64,000 nt of DNA from Pseudomonas citrullilanati (GCF_030580855.1 NZ_JAUQOP010000017.1:1-64000); one strand, 5' to 3'; counted from the stretch's first letter, positions 51,910 to 61,472 are shown. Program-made: numbers and translations. Notes: generated by a model not told the origin, from the sequence alone.

Positions 51910-54900
51910 TCAGCCCTCCCAAACCGTCGCAGGGCCGTTGACGTGGTAATCATAGAAGCCCTGGAGGGTCCAGGTATCGCCCTTGCGTTCGAACGCGGCG
52001 CGCCAGGCGCCTTTGCCACCGCCCGGGGACAACTGGGCCATGGTGTACCAGTAATAGCGGTTGATCTTCTTGGTGGTGATCCTTCCTGCGCGAATATCTT
52101 CGGTGATCACCTTGATTCGGGTTTTCGCCGCCTCCGTGAAGGTGGCGTAGGCCATCTGGGCCTCGGCCAAGGGGCTGGGGGTGACGGTGAACTTGGCGGG
52201 TGCAGGCGTCGGGGTGGGCGAGGCCGGGGGTGTGACGGCCGGTGGTGGACCGTCCACTTTGTGGCTTCGGGCCTGGGTCACCAGCTCGATGTCGAACGGT
52301 TCGTAGTTGGCGAGCGTGCGGCTGAAGTGGCTGATGTCTTCCCCGGTGAGCAACATGACGTTGGGGTGTGACTGGCCTTTGTTGGCGATGATATAGGGCA
52401 CTCGATTGTTCCTGATTTCCGTCAGCAACCCGGGCTTGTGCCTGCGCTGCTTCTCTTCCCGCAGGGCAGCGATGAACGCGTTGTGGTATTGCTCCGAGGC
52501 CTTGTGGTTTTTCCGGGCGGCCTGGGCGGCAGGGTCATTTCCCGGGAACAGGGCGTGCGTGCGCGCATCCATCTCGGCCTCCACGGTGTTCAACATGTCC
52601 CGGGTGTCCTTGGCTATTTTGTCCATGGCCATTTTCTTCCTCCCTCCCTGGGAGGTGAATGCCATGAAGACAGCGCCGGTAATGTTGTCTGTGATGACCG
52701 TGGTGTTGACCCGGATCCGGTCTTCGGTGAAGAAAATATTCTTATGGGAGAGGATCGTGTCGTAGATCTTTATTTTCTGGCTTTCGCCGAGGTTGATGTT
52801 GGAGACGTTTTGCTCGATGTTCTCGCTGCTGAGGACGACGATGCTCCAGGTGTTCATCTTGTCCAACAGGTGTTCGTAGGCGGTCTGGCGTCTGGCCGGG
52901 TCACCCTGGCCCCGGGTCAACTCGCTGACTTTGGTGCGATAAGCGTCGAGGTCGGCGGCACCGATATCCGCCATGCTCTCGCGAAGAATGCGTTCGGCCA
53001 GCGCTTCGGGCATGGACTCGAAAATGGCCCTGGCGGTGTCGACGGCTTCGCGGATGGGGTAGCGGTTCATGATCAGCACGCCTTCCACCAACGCGTCGCA
53101 GGTGCGTTGGTGAGGTGTTTGCGGTGCGCGGCTCAACAGGCTCTGGAGCGGCCCGCCGCCTCGCAGGCGCAGGGGTTCCATCACGCGCCAGCGGTCATTT
53201 TCCCAAACCACCGTGCGCTGGTTCGTGCGGTTGTCCGGCGCATAAATGATTCGTTCACCGGCCTGGATCGCCGATTTGTAATAGCCATCTCCCAGTTGCA
53301 AATAGCCCTGGCCGTCGGCGCCCCTGTAGCGGTGGCGTCCCTCGGCGATCAACCCGTGTCCGTCGAAGCCGTCGAGGCGATAGGGCTCCAGCTCAGGATC
53401 CGGCATGCGGGGCAGGGACGACAGGGTCGGGCGTGCCTGCCGTCGGCGTCCCGCGCGGGCCATGATCAGGTCCTGCCCGGCTTCGGCGACCACCTCTCCC
53501 AGCCCGCTTATGAAATCAGCGGTCCACTGGCTGACGCTGCCGCCCTGATCATCGATGGCCGACACCGCCGCACCCCCCGCCATGGTCGGCAGGATCGCCC
53601 GACCCAACAGGCCACCGAGCCGGCCCACCGGGAACATCGACATGGCGCCCGTCAGCAGCATGACGGCGTTGCGGCGTCCCTCCCGGGCGGACGCACTGTC
53701 GCGCTCGGCATTGGTCACCGTCAGCATCTGCGCGGTCTTGATCGCGTGGGCGATCTGCGTTTCGTGGAGCACCTTGAACAAGTCGGTTTCCACCGCAGAC
53801 GCTGCGATTTTCCGGGCGAAGTCATTCTGTGCGCGGTCTTTCGTCCAGGCGAAGACGGAGCGCGTGACGCGCTTGATCTTCTGCTCCAGGGTCAGGTTTT
53901 CCGACAACGGCATCAGGCTGGCAAGCTGTTCGGCCTGTTCCAGCAACGGCAGCTGGGAAATCAGCCAGCGGGTCATTTGCGCCGTGGCGGTCAGCGCCTG
54001 CGCCACGGTTGCTTCCAACGTCCGGCTGCTCGCCGCATCCACATCGCGAAACACCTTGCCGTCGGGAGCTCCCGGTGTGTAGAGCGTCAGCGAGGGACGG
54101 CTTGCCAACGCCTTGACCCCAAACGCCAGGACTTCCTTCAACACACTGTCGCCCCAGTGCAACTGACGCACCACCACCTCATGCCCGCCGACCTTGGCCC
54201 GGCCTGTCGCCCCAGGGCTGTCCAGCGCCGCCAGCACCAGCTTCAGCCCGGTATTGTCACGGTCGTGGCGCAGGTCGCCGGAAATATGCGCCGCCCACAC
54301 CTGCGCCCGCATCTGCTGCGCCTTGAGGGCCATCCATGGTGACTGGGTCCGCCAGGCCGCCACCTGCAGCTCGGTCGGCAGGCGGGCGCCGACATCGGCG
54401 CGCTCGATGACTTCGACAATCTGGGCAAAACTCAAGGGCCCGTCCACAGTGGTGGAGGGGGCATTGCGTTCCTCCAGCGTCAGGTTGGACATCGCCCATT
54501 GCGTCAGTGAGCGACGGTCATCGATGACCCCCCTGACACTGCCTTGCGAGACCCCCGAACCAAACGGCGAGCCGCCGGTGGGCGCGTGGGGATCGATCAC
54601 TTCTTTCCTGATGCCCAGCCACACCTGGTCAGGGTCGACTGGTGGGTATTTCTCGCGGATGGCCCCCGCCAGCAGGGTGCGGGTGCGGGCATAAAGGGCG
54701 TCCGGGGTGGCCAGTGACACCGGGTCTGGCACCGGTGCCGTTTCCACCAGGCTGGCCTGCAAGGCCTGGGTCGCCTGCCACCACGCCAGGCGGTCGCTGC
54801 CGGTGACATCGGGGTTGGCGTGCAGCCAGTCGGCGAGCTTGTTCAGGCCCAGCCGCAGTTCGCGCTCGTCCATGGCCGCGGCCAGGTCCAGCCGATTGCC

Positions 54901-55908
54901 CAGCTGCGCGGCGGCGTCCAGCCTGCCCAGCCAGGTGTCGATCTCTTCCGCTTCTGCCGGGCCGCTCAAGAAGATGCTGGCGACGGCGTTCCTTTGTTCC
55001 ACTAGCAGTTCGCTGACCAGGCGGGCAAGGAAATCCCCGGCAATCGGGGCTGTCTCGATCTCGTCCCCAGGCTCGCCGTCTTCCTTCAGGCTGGCCTTGA
55101 GCGCCGCCAGGTCCTGGTGGATGTGCAACGGTTCGCCGGGGCGATACAGCAACGCACCCCCCGACTCGTCGACATTGTCATGTTGGGTCAGCACCACCGC
55201 CATGGGGACCGGCACGCTGACCGCCCAGCCTGCCGGGGTCGTGCTCAGGCTATGGACGCCAGGCCGCTGATGGGCCGGCATCCGTCCACGGGCCGCGGCG
55301 TCCGGTGCCGACAAGGCACGCTCCGTCAACGCCTTGTGCATCGATGTGCCCAGCGTCCCGTCGAGCTTGTGGAGGTCCGCCTGGGCCTTGAGTTGCAGGG
55401 CCAACTCACCGGGCAGCCAGGCACCGACGCCCAGGCCCTGGCTGAAGTCGGCGGGCCCGGTACAGAAGTCATCCAGCGCCTGGCTCAGCAGTTGCTTGCA
55501 CGACACCAGCGGCAGGCTGATCAAGCGCTCCAGGTCATCCAGGGCTTTGGGGGTGGGGCGGGTGTGATATTGATCGATGACCAGATCGATGCTGCCGGAT
55601 TCGTCGAAGAACGCGCGGGCATTCAACCGGCCGGCGATTGCCTGGTTGAACAGCGTATCGAGGCGAACCCGGGTCTCGATCCCGTCCTGTTGCCTGCGGA
55701 CCACTATGTCCTGGGCGGTGAGGCGCTCGGACAGGGCGGGCAGGGCGCTATGCAGCCCGTCATCCAGATACCGGGCCAGCACCTTCGAGGCGCGTGGAAC
55801 GGCTTCGTTCAGGCGGATCATCCGCTGCTGCGAGGCCTTCAACAGGCTGGTCAGCGCGGCGCTTGGGTCTGCCGGGCCATCGGCCGGCGAGGTAGTGTTA
55901 TCCAGCAT
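51910..55908 (-). CDS. large toxin-like protein (DUF6543/dermonecrotic-toxin-like architecture)
   Basis: A 1332-residue protein without signal peptide, start ATG 55908 with AGGAAG 5 bases upstream. The N-terminal 600 residues resemble the DUF6543 region of large Pseudomonas proteins called dermonecrotic toxin domain proteins (LTSLLKASQQRMIRLNEAVP; YLDDGLHSALPALSERL). A hydrophobic glycine-rich stretch at about 748-790 could cross a membrane. Then comes YRLDGFDGHGLIAEGRHRYR with GDGYYKSAIQAGERIIYAPD, and a C-terminal part (NTWSIVVLSSENIEQNV) of unknown fold. A Pro/Thr-rich linker separates the last 75 residues. No immunity gene, VgrG, Rhs or two-partner exporter is adjacent. The toxin role is inferred; only the architecture is seen. 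Confidence 0.6.
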   Translation of the reverse strand: MLDNTTSPADGPADPSAALTSLLKASQQRMIRLNEAVPRASKVLARYLDDGLHSALPALSERLTAQDIVVRRQQDGIETRVRLDTLFNQAIAGRLNARAFFDESGSIDLVIDQYHTRPTPKALDDLERLISLPLVSCKQLLSQALDDFCTGPADFSQGLGVGAWLPGELALQLKAQADLHKLDGTLGTSMHKALTERALSAPDAAARGRMPAHQRPGVHSLSTTPAGWAVSVPVPMAVVLTQHDNVDESGGALLYRPGEPLHIHQDLAALKASLKEDGEPGDEIETAPIAGDFLARLVSELLVEQRNAVASIFLSGPAEAEEIDTWLGRLDAAAQLGNRLDLAAAMDERELRLGLNKLADWLHANPDVTGSDRLAWWQATQALQASLVETAPVPDPVSLATPDALYARTRTLLAGAIREKYPPVDPDQVWLGIRKEVIDPHAPTGGSPFGSGVSQGSVRGVIDDRRSLTQWAMSNLTLEERNAPSTTVDGPLSFAQIVEVIERADVGARLPTELQVAAWRTQSPWMALKAQQMRAQVWAAHISGDLRHDRDNTGLKLVLAALDSPGATGRAKVGGHEVVVRQLHWGDSVLKEVLAFGVKALASRPSLTLYTPGAPDGKVFRDVDAASSRTLEATVAQALTATAQMTRWLISQLPLLEQAEQLASLMPLSENLTLEQKIKRVTRSVFAWTKDRAQNDFARKIAASAVETDLFKVLHETQIAHAIKTAQMLTVTNAERDSASAREGRRNAVMLLTGAMSMFPVGRLGGLLGRAILPTMAGGAAVSAIDDQGGSVSQWTADFISGLGEVVAEAGQDLIMARAGRRRQARPTLSSLPRMPDPELEPYRLDGFDGHGLIAEGRHRYRGADGQGYLQLGDGYYKSAIQAGERIIYAPDNRTNQRTVVWENDRWRVMEPLRLRGGGPLQSLLSRAPQTPHQRTCDALVEGVLIMNRYPIREAVDTARAIFESMPEALAERILRESMADIGAADLDAYRTKVSELTRGQGDPARRQTAYEHLLDKMNTWSIVVLSSENIEQNVSNINLGESQKIKIYDTILSHKNIFFTEDRIRVNTTVITDNITGAVFMAFTSQGGRKKMAMDKIAKDTRDMLNTVEAEMDARTHALFPGNDPAAQAARKNHKASEQYHNAFIAALREEKQRRHKPGLLTEIRNNRVPYIIANKGQSHPNVMLLTGEDISHFSRTLANYEPFDIELVTQARSHKVDGPPPAVTPPASPTPTPAPAKFTVTPSPLAEAQMAYATFTEAAKTRIKVITEDIRAGRITTKKINRYYWYTMAQLSPGGGKGAWRAAFERKGDTWTLQGFYDYHVNGPATVWEG

Positions 55909-56038
55909 GTGTTCTTCCTGGGAAAGTGTACGGAAGAACAACCTATTCAAGCGAGGTGGAACGCGGGCGGTAGATAGGTACCGCACGCGGCGGCATCGGG
56001 CCGGGTAGCGGGGCATCCCTGCGCAGCGGATCCCCTGC

Positions 56039-56123
56039 GTGGGAGCGAGCCTGCTCGCGAAGGCGATGGCACAGGCGATAGCGACCTACCTGATACACCG
56101 CTTTGGCGAGGAGGCTCGCTCCA
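56039..56123. repeat. degenerate REP-type inverted repeat
   Basis: The left arm GTGGGAGCGAGCCTGCTCGC (56039 on) and an imperfect right arm (TTTGGCGAGGAGGCTCGCTC, to 56123) lie upstream of the large toxin-like gene and after the small secreted protein. Confidence 0.65.
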
Positions 56124-56156
56124 TGATGATTCAGCGAATCGAAAACCAGGCCTGAC

Positions 56157-56603
56157 TCACTGCACCTTCGCCAAATCCCCCTTCAACGCCACGCCCGCCA
56201 TGATCGCGCCGGCATGGCATTCATAGGTCGCAGGATCCTTGCGCTCATTGCTCTTGTAGAAGCTGACGATGTTGGTCACCGCATTGGCGCCGGCGTTCCT
56301 GGCCGCCTGGTGCAGGCTGATCAGGGCCGATTGCAGGACCCATTCGCAGGCCGCTTCGTCGGACTTGTTGAAGGCGTTGGTCTTCTTGTTGGTCACCGCA
56401 CCAGGGCTGACCACGGTGACCTTGCCGGCCGGCTGGTTGCCCGCCAGGTAGAACTTCACGCTGCCGTCGATCTTGCCGGTGCGGATGGCGTCGGCGACGA
56501 CCTTGTCGAACGGCAGGAACAGCGCGGTATCACGGGCCTGGCTGATGGCCGGCAGGGTGCCGAGCAACAGGGCGGCGGTCACGGCGATTTTCTTCAACGA
56601 CAT
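56157..56603 (-). CDS. small secreted protein at the end of the aryl polyene operon
   Basis: A 148-residue protein with a signal peptide (MSLKKIAVTAALLLGTLPAISQA) and a small mature domain with conserved segments DGSVKFYLAGNQ, KTNAFNKSDEAACEWVLQSAL and NAVTNIVSFYKSNE. Cys89-type and Cys126-type cysteines (EAACEW, YECHAG) could form a disulfide. Relatives are often mislabelled excinuclease ABC subunit A; there is no such domain. ATG 56603 is chosen because GGAG lies 6 bases upstream; ATG 56606 is too close. It follows the apeR-like gene in the same direction. Function unknown. Confidence 0.8.
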   Translation of the reverse strand: MSLKKIAVTAALLLGTLPAISQARDTALFLPFDKVVADAIRTGKIDGSVKFYLAGNQPAGKVTVVSPGAVTNKKTNAFNKSDEAACEWVLQSALISLHQAARNAGANAVTNIVSFYKSNERKDPATYECHAGAIMAGVALKGDLAKVQ

Positions 56604-56644
56604 CATGGTCTCCTTGACGGGGGGAACGGGTATTTGAATCCGAT

Positions 56645-57871
56645 TCAGCGCCAGCGGCGGAAAATCAGCGAAGTATTGACCCCGCCAAAGGCGAAGTTGT
56701 TGTTCATCACGTATTCATGGCTCATCGGCCGGAACTCGTTGCGCAGATAATCGAGCTTGCCGCACGCGGGATCAACCTCGTCGAGGTTGAAGGTGTGCAC
56801 GTAGAGGTCGCGGTTGAGCATTTCGATGCTGAACCAGGACTCCAGCGCGCCGCAGGCGCCCAGGGTGTGGCCGAGGAAGCTTTTCTGCGAGCTGATGGGC
56901 ATGTGTTCGCCAAACAGGCTGCTGGTGGCCAGGGTTTCGGCCACGTCGCCTTGCTCGGTGGCGGTGCCGTGGCCGTTGACGTAGCCGATGGCGCCGGGGG
57001 CCAGGCCGGCGTCTTCCAGGGCCAGTTCCATGGCCCGGCGCATGGTGCTCAGCTCCGGACGGGTGGCGTGCTGGCCGTCGGCGTTGCTGCCGAAGCCGAC
57101 GATCTCGGCGTGGATCCGCGCTCCCCGGGCCAGGGCATGTTCCAGTTCCTCGAGGACCAGCATGCCGGCGCCTTCGCCGATCACCAAGCCGTCGCGGCCC
57201 TTGTCGTAGGGGCGCGGGCTGGTTTGCGGCGCATCGTTCTTCAGGCTGGTGGCGTAGAGCGCATCGAAGACCATCGCCTCGGTCGGGCAGAGTTCTTCGG
57301 CGCCGCCGGCGAGCATCAGCGGCAGGCGCCCGAACTTGATCGCCTCGTAGGCGTAGCCGATGCCGTGGCTGCCGCTGGTGCAGGCGCTGGACGTGGGAAT
57401 CAGGCGGCCGGTCAGGCCGAAGAAGATGCTCAGGTTGGCCGCCGTGGTGTGGGGCATCATCCGGACATAGGAGTTGGCATTCAGGCCTTCGGCCACGCTG
57501 TTGAGCAGCATGTTGCCGAACGCTTTGATCTCGTCGGTGCTGCCGGTGGACGAGCCGCAGGACACCCCCATGCGCCCGTCCTTGATCGACTCGTCGCCCA
57601 ACAGGCCCGCATCGGCCAAGGCCTGTTCCGCCGAGGCCACGGCCAGGCGCGAGACCCGGCCCATGCTGCGCAGTTGCTTGCGCGTCCAGTGGGCTGGCAC
57701 CTGGAAGTCATCGATCGGCCCGGCCAGGCGGGTGTTCAATTCGGTGAAGCGGTCCCACTCGTCCATGCGCCGGATGCCGCTGCGGTTGGCGGCGAAGTTG
57801 GCGGCGATGGTGTCCCAATCGCTGCCCACGGAGGTGATGCCGGCCATGCCGGTGACGACGACGCGCTTCAT
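56645..57871 (-). CDS. apeR: beta-ketoacyl-ACP synthase, ApeR-like
   Basis: KAS-type condensing enzyme, 408 residues, extending the polyene chain on an acyl carrier protein. The nucleophile is Cys164 (SSACTSGSHG), with histidines in NGHGTATEQGD and FLGHTLGACGALE. All three catalytic positions are intact, so this is not an inactive chain-length factor. The order KS-KR-DH-KS matches apeR-apeQ-apeP-apeO of E. coli-type aryl polyene clusters. ATG 57871 overlaps the previous stop by one base; a GTG two codons earlier is possible. Confidence 0.88.
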   Translation of the reverse strand: MKRVVVTGMAGITSVGSDWDTIAANFAANRSGIRRMDEWDRFTELNTRLAGPIDDFQVPAHWTRKQLRSMGRVSRLAVASAEQALADAGLLGDESIKDGRMGVSCGSSTGSTDEIKAFGNMLLNSVAEGLNANSYVRMMPHTTAANLSIFFGLTGRLIPTSSACTSGSHGIGYAYEAIKFGRLPLMLAGGAEELCPTEAMVFDALYATSLKNDAPQTSPRPYDKGRDGLVIGEGAGMLVLEELEHALARGARIHAEIVGFGSNADGQHATRPELSTMRRAMELALEDAGLAPGAIGYVNGHGTATEQGDVAETLATSSLFGEHMPISSQKSFLGHTLGACGALESWFSIEMLNRDLYVHTFNLDEVDPACGKLDYLRNEFRPMSHEYVMNNNFAFGGVNTSLIFRRWR

Positions 57872-58599
57872 CAGCACAAGCCTCCGTTGACGGCCAGGAC
57901 CTGCCGGGTGATGTAGCCGGCTTCGGCGGACATCAGGAAATTCACCGCGCCAGCGACTTCTTCCGGGGTGCCCATGCGTTGGGCGGGGATCATCTTCATC
58001 AGTTCTTCCACGGGTACGTTTTCATCGAGCATGGCCGTGTCGATCAGCCCGGGCGCGACGCAATTGACGGTGATCTTGCGCTTGGCCAGTTCGATTGCCA
58101 ACGCTTTGGCCGCGCCGATCAGGCCGGCCTTGGAGGCGCTGTAGTTGACCTGGCCGCGATTGCCGATCAGCCCCGATACCGAGGTCATGCAGACGATCCG
58201 TCCGGCGGCGCGCCGGCGGATCATCGGCATCATCACCGGGTGCAGCACGTTGTAGAAACCGTCGAGGTTGGTGCGCATCACCGTGTCCCAGTCGTCTTCG
58301 CTCAAGGCCGGGAAGGCGCCGTCGCGGGTCAGCCCGGCGTTGAGCACCACGCCGTAGTAGGCGCCATGGGCCTCGACATCGGCGTCGAGGATGGCTTTGC
58401 AGGCGGCGCGGTCGCTGACGTCGAATTGCAGCACCCGGGCCTGGCGGCCCAGCGCCTGGATGTCGGCCTGGACGGCGTCGGCTTCGGCGCGGCCGCTGCG
58501 GCAATGCAGCACGATGTCATGCCCGGCCTGGGCCAGGCGCAGGGCGATGGCGCGGCCGATGCCACGGCTGGAGCCGGTGACCAGTACGGATTCAGTCAT
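57871..58599 (-). CDS. apeQ: 3-ketoacyl-ACP reductase, ApeQ-like (FabG family)
   Basis: Short-chain dehydrogenase, 242 residues, reducing the beta-keto group of the growing chain with NADPH. The cofactor motif TGSSRGIG is at 8-15, NAG is in VVLNAGLTRDG, and the catalytic YxxxK is in NYSASKAG after the Ser in MTSVSGL. It starts at ATG 58599, overlapping the dehydratase stop (ATGA). Upstream in-frame extension is in the neighbouring gene and is rejected. Confidence 0.9.
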   Translation of the reverse strand: MTESVLVTGSSRGIGRAIALRLAQAGHDIVLHCRSGRAEADAVQADIQALGRQARVLQFDVSDRAACKAILDADVEAHGAYYGVVLNAGLTRDGAFPALSEDDWDTVMRTNLDGFYNVLHPVMMPMIRRRAAGRIVCMTSVSGLIGNRGQVNYSASKAGLIGAAKALAIELAKRKITVNCVAPGLIDTAMLDENVPVEELMKMIPAQRMGTPEEVAGAVNFLMSAEAGYITRQVLAVNGGLC

Positions 58600-59063
58600 G
58601 ACAGGTTTCCTGTTGCGGGCGGTTCGTTGAGGTAATGGGCGGCCTGGGGCGGGCGGAACACGTTCAAGCGGGCGGTGGCATGGATGCCGGGGGCATGGAT
58701 GTGGCATTCGAACACGCCCATGCCGTTGTCGTCTTCCAGCGAGCGCACGCCGTGGATGGCCAGTTCGGTGCCGGCAGGAAAGTGCTCGACGTTGCATTCG
58801 AACTTGCGAGTGCCGAGCAAGAAGCCCAGCGCCACCGCCTCGCCCCGTTGGCGCGCATGGCAACCGGCGAACGCGGCGACGCTCTGGGCCATCAGCTCGA
58901 TGCCGACCCAGGCCGGCAAGGCGCCGTCTTCGCGACTGAACAGGCCGCCGGGCTTGACCAGGGTACGGGTATGGATCTGCTCGTCATCGAAGGCGACGAT
59001 CCGGTCGATCAGGATCATGTCGCCGGCGTGGGGCAGCAGTTCGGCGAGCGGCCAGTCAATCAT
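58596..59063 (-). CDS. apeP: hotdog-fold 3-hydroxyacyl-ACP dehydratase, ApeP-like
   Basis: A 155-residue hotdog protein of the ApeP/FabZ-like family that dehydrates the hydroxyacyl chain to build the conjugated double bonds. The start PLAELLPHAGDMILIDRIV carries the LPHxxPM-like segment of these dehydratases; the central helix region is WVGIELMAQSVAAFAGCHA. It overlaps both ketosynthase and reductase genes by four bases. Confidence 0.88.
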   Translation of the reverse strand: MIDWPLAELLPHAGDMILIDRIVAFDDEQIHTRTLVKPGGLFSREDGALPAWVGIELMAQSVAAFAGCHARQRGEAVALGFLLGTRKFECNVEHFPAGTELAIHGVRSLEDDNGMGVFECHIHAPGIHATARLNVFRPPQAAHYLNEPPATGNLS

Positions 59064-60256
59064 GGGGCGTCTCCGATTATCAGGCTGACGTTGTTGCCGC
59101 CGAAGGCGAACGAATTGCTCATCAGGCGGCGCGGGAAAGTCGGGTTCAGGCGGCAGCCGGCCCGGGTCAGGGCCAGCGCCGGCAGGTCGGGATCGGCCTG
59201 GCCGTCCCACAGGTGCGGTGGCAAGGCCTGGGCGGCATTCTCGGCGCTCAGGGCCAGCCAGCAGAATGCCGCTTCCAGGGCCCCGGCGGCGCCAAGGGTG
59301 TGGCCGGTCATGGGCTTGGTCGACGAGCAGGGCACGCCCGCCGGGAACAGCCCGGCCACGGCCTGGCTTTCCATGGCGTCATTGTGTTGGGTGGCGGTGC
59401 CGTGCAGGTTCAGGTAGTCGATCTGGCCGGCGTCGAGGCCGGCGCTGCGCAAGGCTTTTTCCATCGCCTGGCGGGCGCCGCGGCCGCTGGGTTCCGGGGC
59501 GGAAATATGGTGGGCGTCGGAACTGGCGCCGTCGCCCAGCAAGGCAATCGGAGTGCCGTCGGCGGGCGTCCTGCTCATCAGGAACAGCACCGCCGCTTCG
59601 CCGATGTTGATGCCGCTGCGGTTCACCGAAAACGGATTGCAGCGTTCGCTCGACACCGCTTCCAGCGCCGAAAAGCCGTTGAGGGTCAGCTTGCACAAGC
59701 TGTCCACGCCGCCGCAGATCACCGCATCGCACAGGCCCAGGTCCAGCAGGCGCCGGGCACTCATCAAGGCGCGGGCACTGGAGGTGCAGGCGGTGGAAAT
59801 CACGTAGGACGGGCCACCCAGGCCGAGCCAGTCGGAAAGGAAATTGGCCGGCGCGCTGAGCTCCTGCTGCTGGTAGTCGTAGCCGTCGGGGAAGCGTTGC
59901 TCGCGCAGGTAGTGGGCGATGCCCTGGCTGGCTTCATCGATGCCCGAGGTGCTGGTGCCCAGCACGATGCCGATGCGCGCGCGACCGTAGGCCTCGATGG
60001 CCCGGTCGATCTCGGGGCGGATCTGCAGGCCGGCTTCCAGCAGCAACTGGTTGTTGCGGCTGTTTTGCGCAACCAAGGCATGGGGAATGGCCGCCAACTC
60101 GCCGGTCACCGAGGCCACCGGCAATGCCCGTTCGGCGACCCAGCCGGCCTCGACGCGCATGCCCGAGCAGTCGCCTGCAAACAGGTTGCGGGCAACGGTG
60201 TGCTTGTCGCGGCCCAGGGCGCAGATCACGCCGAGGGCATTCAAATAGGCGGTCAT
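59060..60256 (-). CDS. apeO: beta-ketoacyl-ACP synthase, ApeO-like
   Basis: Second KAS enzyme of the operon, 398 residues. Nucleophile Cys157 (STACTSSARA) and histidines in LHGTATQHND and TGHTLGAAGALEAA are present; the C-terminus has NSFAFGGNNVSLI. In characterised aryl polyene systems ApeO works with a chain-length partner that would be encoded outside this window. It overlaps the lipoprotein gene upstream and the dehydratase downstream by four bases. Confidence 0.88.
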   Translation of the reverse strand: MTAYLNALGVICALGRDKHTVARNLFAGDCSGMRVEAGWVAERALPVASVTGELAAIPHALVAQNSRNNQLLLEAGLQIRPEIDRAIEAYGRARIGIVLGTSTSGIDEASQGIAHYLREQRFPDGYDYQQQELSAPANFLSDWLGLGGPSYVISTACTSSARALMSARRLLDLGLCDAVICGGVDSLCKLTLNGFSALEAVSSERCNPFSVNRSGINIGEAAVLFLMSRTPADGTPIALLGDGASSDAHHISAPEPSGRGARQAMEKALRSAGLDAGQIDYLNLHGTATQHNDAMESQAVAGLFPAGVPCSSTKPMTGHTLGAAGALEAAFCWLALSAENAAQALPPHLWDGQADPDLPALALTRAGCRLNPTFPRRLMSNSFAFGGNNVSLIIGDAP

Positions 60257-60747
60257 GGCGCGTTCTCGGTCAACGGTGTGATGCGGTAGTGCAGGCCTTC
60301 GGGCAGGCTCAGGTCAAAACCCTGCGGTGGCTGGTAGCGCACTTGCCAGCGCGGATCGAGGCGCCGTTGCCCAGCCTGTTGCCGGGCAGTCGGGTAGTTG
60401 CCCGCCAGTTCGGCGGCCGGCGTCAGGGCGAACAACAGCGCGGCGAACAGCTCGCGGGCCTCGGCGTTGGGCGGCAGCAGGCCATCGGCTTGCCACTCGC
60501 CGTCGACCAGGCGCTGGCGGGCCACGGGAATGCCCAGCGGGTCCATCATCGACCAGCGGATGCCGGCGCCTTCGCGCTGGACCACCAGCAACCAATCCAG
60601 GCGCTGGCCGGCCAATTGCCGCTCGACATGCAGTTGCATCGGCAAGGCCAGGGTCGGCGTGTGCGCAGGCAGCGGCACACGGCTGGCGCAGGCGCCGAGC
60701 AGCAGGCAGCCGAGCAGCAGGCCGTGACGCAGCGCGCTACGCATCAT
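60253..60747 (-). CDS. apeN: DUF3261 lipoprotein, ApeN-like
   Basis: Predicted outer-membrane lipoprotein, 164 residues. The signal peptide ends in lipobox LLGAC. DUF3261 proteins of aryl polyene clusters resemble LolB-type lipid handlers and are thought to help place the pigment lipid in the outer membrane (family knowledge, role inferred). ATGATG at 60747 overlaps the methyltransferase stop. The long in-frame extension upstream is antisense-like sequence within the neighbouring gene and is rejected. Confidence 0.82.
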   Translation of the reverse strand: MMRSALRHGLLLGCLLLGACASRVPLPAHTPTLALPMQLHVERQLAGQRLDWLLVVQREGAGIRWSMMDPLGIPVARQRLVDGEWQADGLLPPNAEARELFAALLFALTPAAELAGNYPTARQQAGQRRLDPRWQVRYQPPQGFDLSLPEGLHYRITPLTENAP

Positions 60748-61472
60748 TGGCCCGCCCCTTCGAAAGGCTTGCGGGCCACCACGTTGACCAGGGTTTCCTC
60801 GCGTTCGCCAAACGGCTTGGGACGGCGCAGGCCCAGGCGCTCCAGCAGGCCGAAGTCCTTGGCGCGACTCCACCACAAGTAGGGGTAGGACACGTGACGC
60901 GCCTCGAACTGGAAGCCCTGGTTGCGGATCATCTCCAGGTATTGCGCGGCGCTTTTCTGCACGTGCATCGGATGCCGGAACAGCCAGCGGATCACCCAGG
61001 TATCGATATAGGCTTCGGTGGATTCGGCGAACATCAGGTAACCGCCGGGCTTGAGCACCCGATGGAACTCGGCGAGGGCCTTGTCCTGCTCCACCAGGTG
61101 GTGGAAGGTCTGGTGGCAGAACAGCAGGTCGACGCTGGCATCCGGCACCGCCAGTTGCGCGCAGTCGCTGCCGATCAATTCCACCGCCATGCCTTGGCGC
61201 GCGGCTTCCTCGGCACTCAGTGCCAGGCTGTGGGGGTCGGCATCGACGCCAATCAGGCGTTGCGGCGCGAAGGCCTGGCGCAGGTACTGGAACGACTTGC
61301 CCTGGCCGCAACCGGCGTCCAGCAACACCGGGTCGACCGGCAGCGGATCGCTGAACAGGCGGCGCAGGTCATTGATCGCCACCCGCAGGACATGGTGCTG
61401 CCAGGTGTGGCTGCGCAGGAACCAGAACCCGAAGCGGGTTTCTTCGACGTAGTTGTCGCTCAGGTAGCTCAT
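60744..61472 (-). CDS. class I SAM-dependent methyltransferase
   Basis: A 242-residue methyltransferase with the SAM motif LLDAGCGQGKS, acidic VDADPHS, and the post-motif LKPGGYLMFAEST. Its position within the pigment operon suggests methylation of the aryl head group, a known aryl polyene modification. It overlaps both neighbours by four bases. Confidence 0.88.
   Translation of the reverse strand: MSYLSDNYVEETRFGFWFLRSHTWQHHVLRVAINDLRRLFSDPLPVDPVLLDAGCGQGKSFQYLRQAFAPQRLIGVDADPHSLALSAEEAARQGMAVELIGSDCAQLAVPDASVDLLFCHQTFHHLVEQDKALAEFHRVLKPGGYLMFAESTEAYIDTWVIRWLFRHPMHVQKSAAQYLEMIRNQGFQFEARHVSYPYLWWSRAKDFGLLERLGLRRPKPFGEREETLVNVVARKPFEGAGQ

Noticed and set aside
50788..56016. Defence island or Qat-type system around queC and the large protein
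   Set aside because: QueC is the ordinary 256-residue enzyme, and no QatA, QatB, QatD or other defence partner lies beside it.
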